Part shown: piece after piece, positions 62,154 to 64,000 of the stretch
How the letters are laid out: each line of letters begins with the position of its first letter
Position numbering within the stretch: position 1 is the first letter of the stretch
Assembly: GCA_037044905.1 (NCBI GenBank)
Contig: JBAOKB010000020.1
Span: forward strand, 682,001-746,000
DNA from: Hortaea werneckii
Lineage: Eukaryota > Ascomycota > Dothideomycetes > Mycosphaerellales > Teratosphaeriaceae
Length of the DNA stretch: 64,000 nt
Direction: 5' to 3'
The notes under the pieces: generated by a model
Databases searched by the model: none
Told to the model about the DNA's origin: nothing
The model's input: the letters and a program-made list of their open reading frames with translations, nothing else
Position numbers and translations under genes: made by a program

Positions 62154-64000
62154 ATGACCGTCGCTATTGCTGCGGAGAACAAGGAGAACGTTGCGCCAGC
62201 CCCTCAAAAGCCTCGAGCTCGTCTATACGGTGGCACACCACAATCTGCCGACCGTCTGGTGAAACCCTTCAAATGTCCTGGCGCGAACACGCCATCCCGA
62301 ACGTCAGAGAAGCCAGCGCGGAAGAGAAGAAAGGTCGATTATACGGGTGGCGACAATACTGCTGAAGATGGCGACAAACCGTACAGCAACGATGACCGCC
62401 TTGCGCTTGCGACACGAGATGTCAACCGCTTCCCCGTCTTCAAGCCAAAAGACAAGGACTCGACCTTCCGCACACGCTTTTCGATTCCGCTGAAAAACAA
62501 AGATGCAGCCGGATACAATGCTGCCAGACCGCCACCCCTCCTCGGCTTGAGACAGGGTGCGGTCTTCGTAGCCAAGCCTCTTCATGACCCATCGGGAGAG
62601 TTCGCCATAGTTTTATACGACCCAACAGTGGACGACAAGCCCAAAAAGCACCAAGACGACGATGGTACTCAGCGCGAGGAAGAGCAGCCTGAGAAGCCAA
62701 AGATAGAAGAGCCGCTTATGCACAAGAGCTTAGCCGATATATTAGGCATCAAGAAGAAGGTGGATGATGACCGACCACGAGTACCTGTAGTTATCGATCC
62801 GCGGCTGGCAAAGGTACTCCGTCCGCATCAGGTCGAAGGTGTCAAATTCTTATATCGATGTACTACGGGCTTGATCGATGAGAATGCTCATGGCTGTATC
62901 ATGGCAGACGAAATGGGGCTGGGGAAGACATTGCAATGCATTGCACTGATGTGGACACTGTTGAGGCAGTCGCCTGATGCTGGGAAGAGCACTATCCAGA
63001 AGTGTATCATTGCCTGCCCTTCAAGTTTGGTGAGGAACTGGGCGAACGAGCTTGGAAAGTGGCTTGGCAAGGACGCAATTACACCATTCGCCGTGGATGG
63101 CAAAGCCTCCAAAGACGAACTTACGCTTCAGATGCGTCAATGGGCATCTGCCACTGGACGAGCAGTGACACGGCCAGTACTTATCGTCAGCTACGAGACA
63201 TTGCGAATGTACGTTCAAGAACTTGCAGGGACGCCCATTGGATTGATGCTCTGCGATGAAGGTCACCGTTTGAAGAATGGCGAAAGCCAGACATTTGAGG
63301 CGCTCAATGGTCTTAACGTCAAGAAGCGCGTCATTCTTTCAGGAACGCCGATCCAGAACGACCTTTCAGAATACTTTGCTCTCCTCAACTTCGCAAACCC
63401 TGGCTATCTGGGCACCAGGCAAGAATTCCGGAAGCAATACGAGATTCCGATCTTGAGGGGGCGTGATGCCGCCGGTTCTGACGCCGATGTACAGAAAGGC
63501 ACCGAGCGCCTGAATCAATTACTTGCCATGGTCAACAAATTCATCATCCGTCGCTCAAACGAAATCTTATCCAAGTACTTGCCCCTAAAGTACGAGCACG
63601 TCGTCTTCTGCAATCTCGCGCCCTTTCAGCTCGACTTGTACAACTACTTCCTCAAGTCACCAGAGATTCAAAGCCTTCTCCGTGGCAAAGGTAGCCAGCC
63701 ACTGAAAGCCATTGGTATGCTGAAGAAGCTTTGCAATCACCCTGACCTGCTCAATCTGCCTGAGGATCTACCCGGCTGCGAGAAGCAGTTCCCCGAAGAT
63801 TTCGTACCCAAGGACGCCCGTGGTCGCGATCGCGATGTTAAGCCATGGTATTCCGGCAAAATGCAAGTATTGGACCGCATGCTTGCGCGCATCCGACAGG
63901 ACACCAACGATAAGATTGTCCTCATCTCCAATTACACGCAAACGTTAGACGTCTTCGAGCAGCTGTGCAGAAGTCGTCGATATGGTTCTCTAAGACTGGA
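62154..64000 (+). CDS. rad54: RAD54 DNA-repair translocase (Swi2/Snf2 family), 3' end outside window
   Basis: Rad54 remodels DNA and chromatin to help Rad51 strand invasion in homologous recombination. The frame starts at ATG 62154 and is still open at the right edge after 615 codons, so the second helicase lobe's end is missing. A KEN motif (AENKENVAP, residues 10-12) opens the disordered N-terminus, with a KPARKRRKVDY nuclear-signal-like patch near 55-65. The Rad54 N-terminal domain follows (RPPPLLGLRQGAVFVAKPLHDPSGEFAIVLYDP). The first helicase lobe has VLRPHQVEGVKFLYRC, Walker A DEMGLGKT at 252-259, and Walker B LCDEGHRLKN at about 366-375, then VILSGTPIQNDL. FIIRRSNEILSKYLP and KLCNHPDLL follow. 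The LISNYTQTLDVFE segment begins the second lobe. DEGH (not DEAH) is normal for Rad54. Confidence 0.96.
   Translation, partial: MTVAIAAENKENVAPAPQKPRARLYGGTPQSADRLVKPFKCPGANTPSRTSEKPARKRRKVDYTGGDNTAEDGDKPYSNDDRLALATRDVNRFPVFKPKDKDSTFRTRFSIPLKNKDAAGYNAARPPPLLGLRQGAVFVAKPLHDPSGEFAIVLYDPTVDDKPKKHQDDDGTQREEEQPEKPKIEEPLMHKSLADILGIKKKVDDDRPRVPVVIDPRLAKVLRPHQVEGVKFLYRCTTGLIDENAHGCIMADEMGLGKTLQCIALMWTLLRQSPDAGKSTIQKCIIACPSSLVRNWANELGKWLGKDAITPFAVDGKASKDELTLQMRQWASATGRAVTRPVLIVSYETLRMYVQELAGTPIGLMLCDEGHRLKNGESQTFEALNGLNVKKRVILSGTPIQNDLSEYFALLNFANPGYLGTRQEFRKQYEIPILRGRDAAGSDADVQKGTERLNQLLAMVNKFIIRRSNEILSKYLPLKYEHVVFCNLAPFQLDLYNYFLKSPEIQSLLRGKGSQPLKAIGMLKKLCNHPDLLNLPEDLPGCEKQFPEDFVPKDARGRDRDVKPWYSGKMQVLDRMLARIRQDTNDKIVLISNYTQTLDVFEQLCRSRRYGSLRL

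Overview
The window is nuclear DNA from a filamentous ascomycete (Pezizomycotina). I infer Dothideomycetes, perhaps a Capnodiales/Mycosphaerellales-type fungus. The grounds are compact protein-coding genes with few short introns (about 52-130 bp, GT...AG), a GC-rich coding strand, and genes typical of filamentous fungi (flotillin, CSN3, a cytochrome-b5-fused sphingolipid desaturase, a fungal astacin). I found 26 protein-coding genes, two of them cut by the window edges. I saw no convincing tRNA, rRNA, CRISPR or intact transposon.

Layout. 1-9.1 kb: DIM1 rRNA dimethylase (partial), a small 88-aa protein, an Isc1-type inositolphosphosphingolipid phospholipase C, and a 656-aa protein of unknown function. 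11.4-20.7 kb: an ERGIC-53/Emp47-like cargo lectin, a 61-aa membrane protein, prohibitin-2, a phosphoglucomutase-family enzyme, and ATG9. 20.7-26.8 kb: gene-poor, holding only a TMEM53/PaxU-like protein with an apparently degenerate active site. 26.8-37.0 kb: CSN3, a delta-8 sphingolipid desaturase, the Set1/COMPASS subunit SWD3, and a BUB1/MAD3-type spindle checkpoint kinase. 38.1-51.5 kb: a secreted astacin protease, a NIPA-like magnesium transporter with a long tail, COG4, a secreted SurE-like phosphatase, a PhzF-family enzyme, a flotillin, and an uncharacterised fungal protein. 52.2-61.7 kb: two different amino-acid permeases flanking an 815-aa fungal protein of unknown function, then a cytochrome P450. 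62.2 kb to the end: the N-terminal two thirds of RAD54.

How the genes relate. Most are housekeeping genes in no functional order, as usual in fungi. Three lipid-raft/sphingolipid genes (ISC1, delta-8 desaturase, flotillin) share the window, but they are far apart and not an operon-like cluster. The permease-unknown-permease-P450 stretch is the only part that looks accessory. Exon boundaries were worked out by hand by joining reading frames at GT/AG sites; every spliced model given below keeps an open frame and a length divisible by three.

No clearly new system was found. The most useful leads are the 815-aa and 656-aa unknown proteins, the degenerate TMEM53-like hydrolase, a KEN motif at the start of RAD54, palindrome clusters in divergent promoters, and a recurring CTACAGTA/TACTGTA motif in intergenic DNA.
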